Below are positions 63,885 through 64,000 of a stretch of 64,000 nt of DNA, in pieces. Source of the DNA: Pholis gunnellus (taxonomy: Eukaryota > Chordata > Actinopteri > Perciformes > Pholidae); the NCBI GenBank assembly GCA_910591455.2, contig OU342805.1, positions 25,328,708-25,392,707 on the forward strand, in the 5' to 3' direction. The translations under genes and the position numbers were made by a program. Under the pieces are notes generated by a model. That model saw only the letters and a program-made list of their open reading frames with translations. It had not been told where the DNA came from and did no database searches. Each line of letters begins with the position of its first letter. Positions within the stretch are counted from its first letter, which is position 1.

Positions 63885-64000
63885 GTAAACACAAAAACAC
63901 TTTAACAACTCCAGTATTTATATCAGTTATAGTGACAAACACAGATAATTATAGACGTTTTACTAAGTGTTTTAGTCTCTTTTAGCTCCTAGTTTTGGTT

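Overview
The window reads as nuclear DNA of a ray-finned (teleost, probably percomorph) fish. Coding sequence is split into short exons with GT/AG introns. Every gene product has a clear vertebrate counterpart. CA/GT microsatellites are very frequent, and the introns carry dispersed repeats that I recognise from teleost genomes. There is no bacterial, phage, CRISPR or tRNA signal. Exon coordinates below were derived by hand from splice consensus, reading phase and remembered vertebrate homologues. No database search was run.

Layout. 1605-3625 (-): first six coding exons of gmppb, whose C-terminal half is not in the window. 6608-10646 (-): complete pde12, 8 exons, 591 aa. 11967-18427 (-): complete atp6ap1l, 8 exons, 327 aa. 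19476-21718 (+): complete rps23, 4 exons, 143 aa, head-to-head with atp6ap1l. 23986-30489 (+): complete asb14, 12 exons, 585 aa. 30944-34930: repeat-rich interval between two tail-to-tail genes. 37035-46210 (-): complete ip6k1 coding region, 7 coding exons, 562 aa, with non-coding 5' exons upstream and probably a 12 kb first intron reaching about 59954. 61074-63884 (+): first seven coding exons of ccdc66, which runs off the right edge. In each of the five complete genes the exon phases sum to an open frame ending at a stop.

The genes do not form a pathway. gmppb makes GDP-mannose for glycosylation. pde12 degrades 2-5A and trims poly(A) in mitochondria. atp6ap1l is a V-ATPase accessory-like membrane protein. 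rps23 is a ribosomal protein. asb14 is a Cullin-5 substrate adaptor. ip6k1 makes the pyrophosphate IP7. ccdc66 is a cilium/centrosome coiled-coil protein. They are linked by chromosomal history: from memory, human orthologues lie on 3p21.31 (GMPPB, IP6K1), 3p14.3 (PDE12, ASB14, CCDC66) and 5q14.2 (RPS23, ATP6AP1L).

I do not see a new molecular system. The more interesting points are a 15-bp minisatellite that has expanded a Ser/Pro/Lys-rich linker in ip6k1, a 36-bp duplication that duplicates a splice acceptor in atp6ap1l, facing CA and GT microsatellites that could fold into RNA hairpins in the ip6k1 first intron, microsatellites placed against several asb14 splice sites, a MITE-like element with 21-bp perfect inverted ends, a repeat family present at four places, consensus CTCF sites, and a possible THAP-domain relic.
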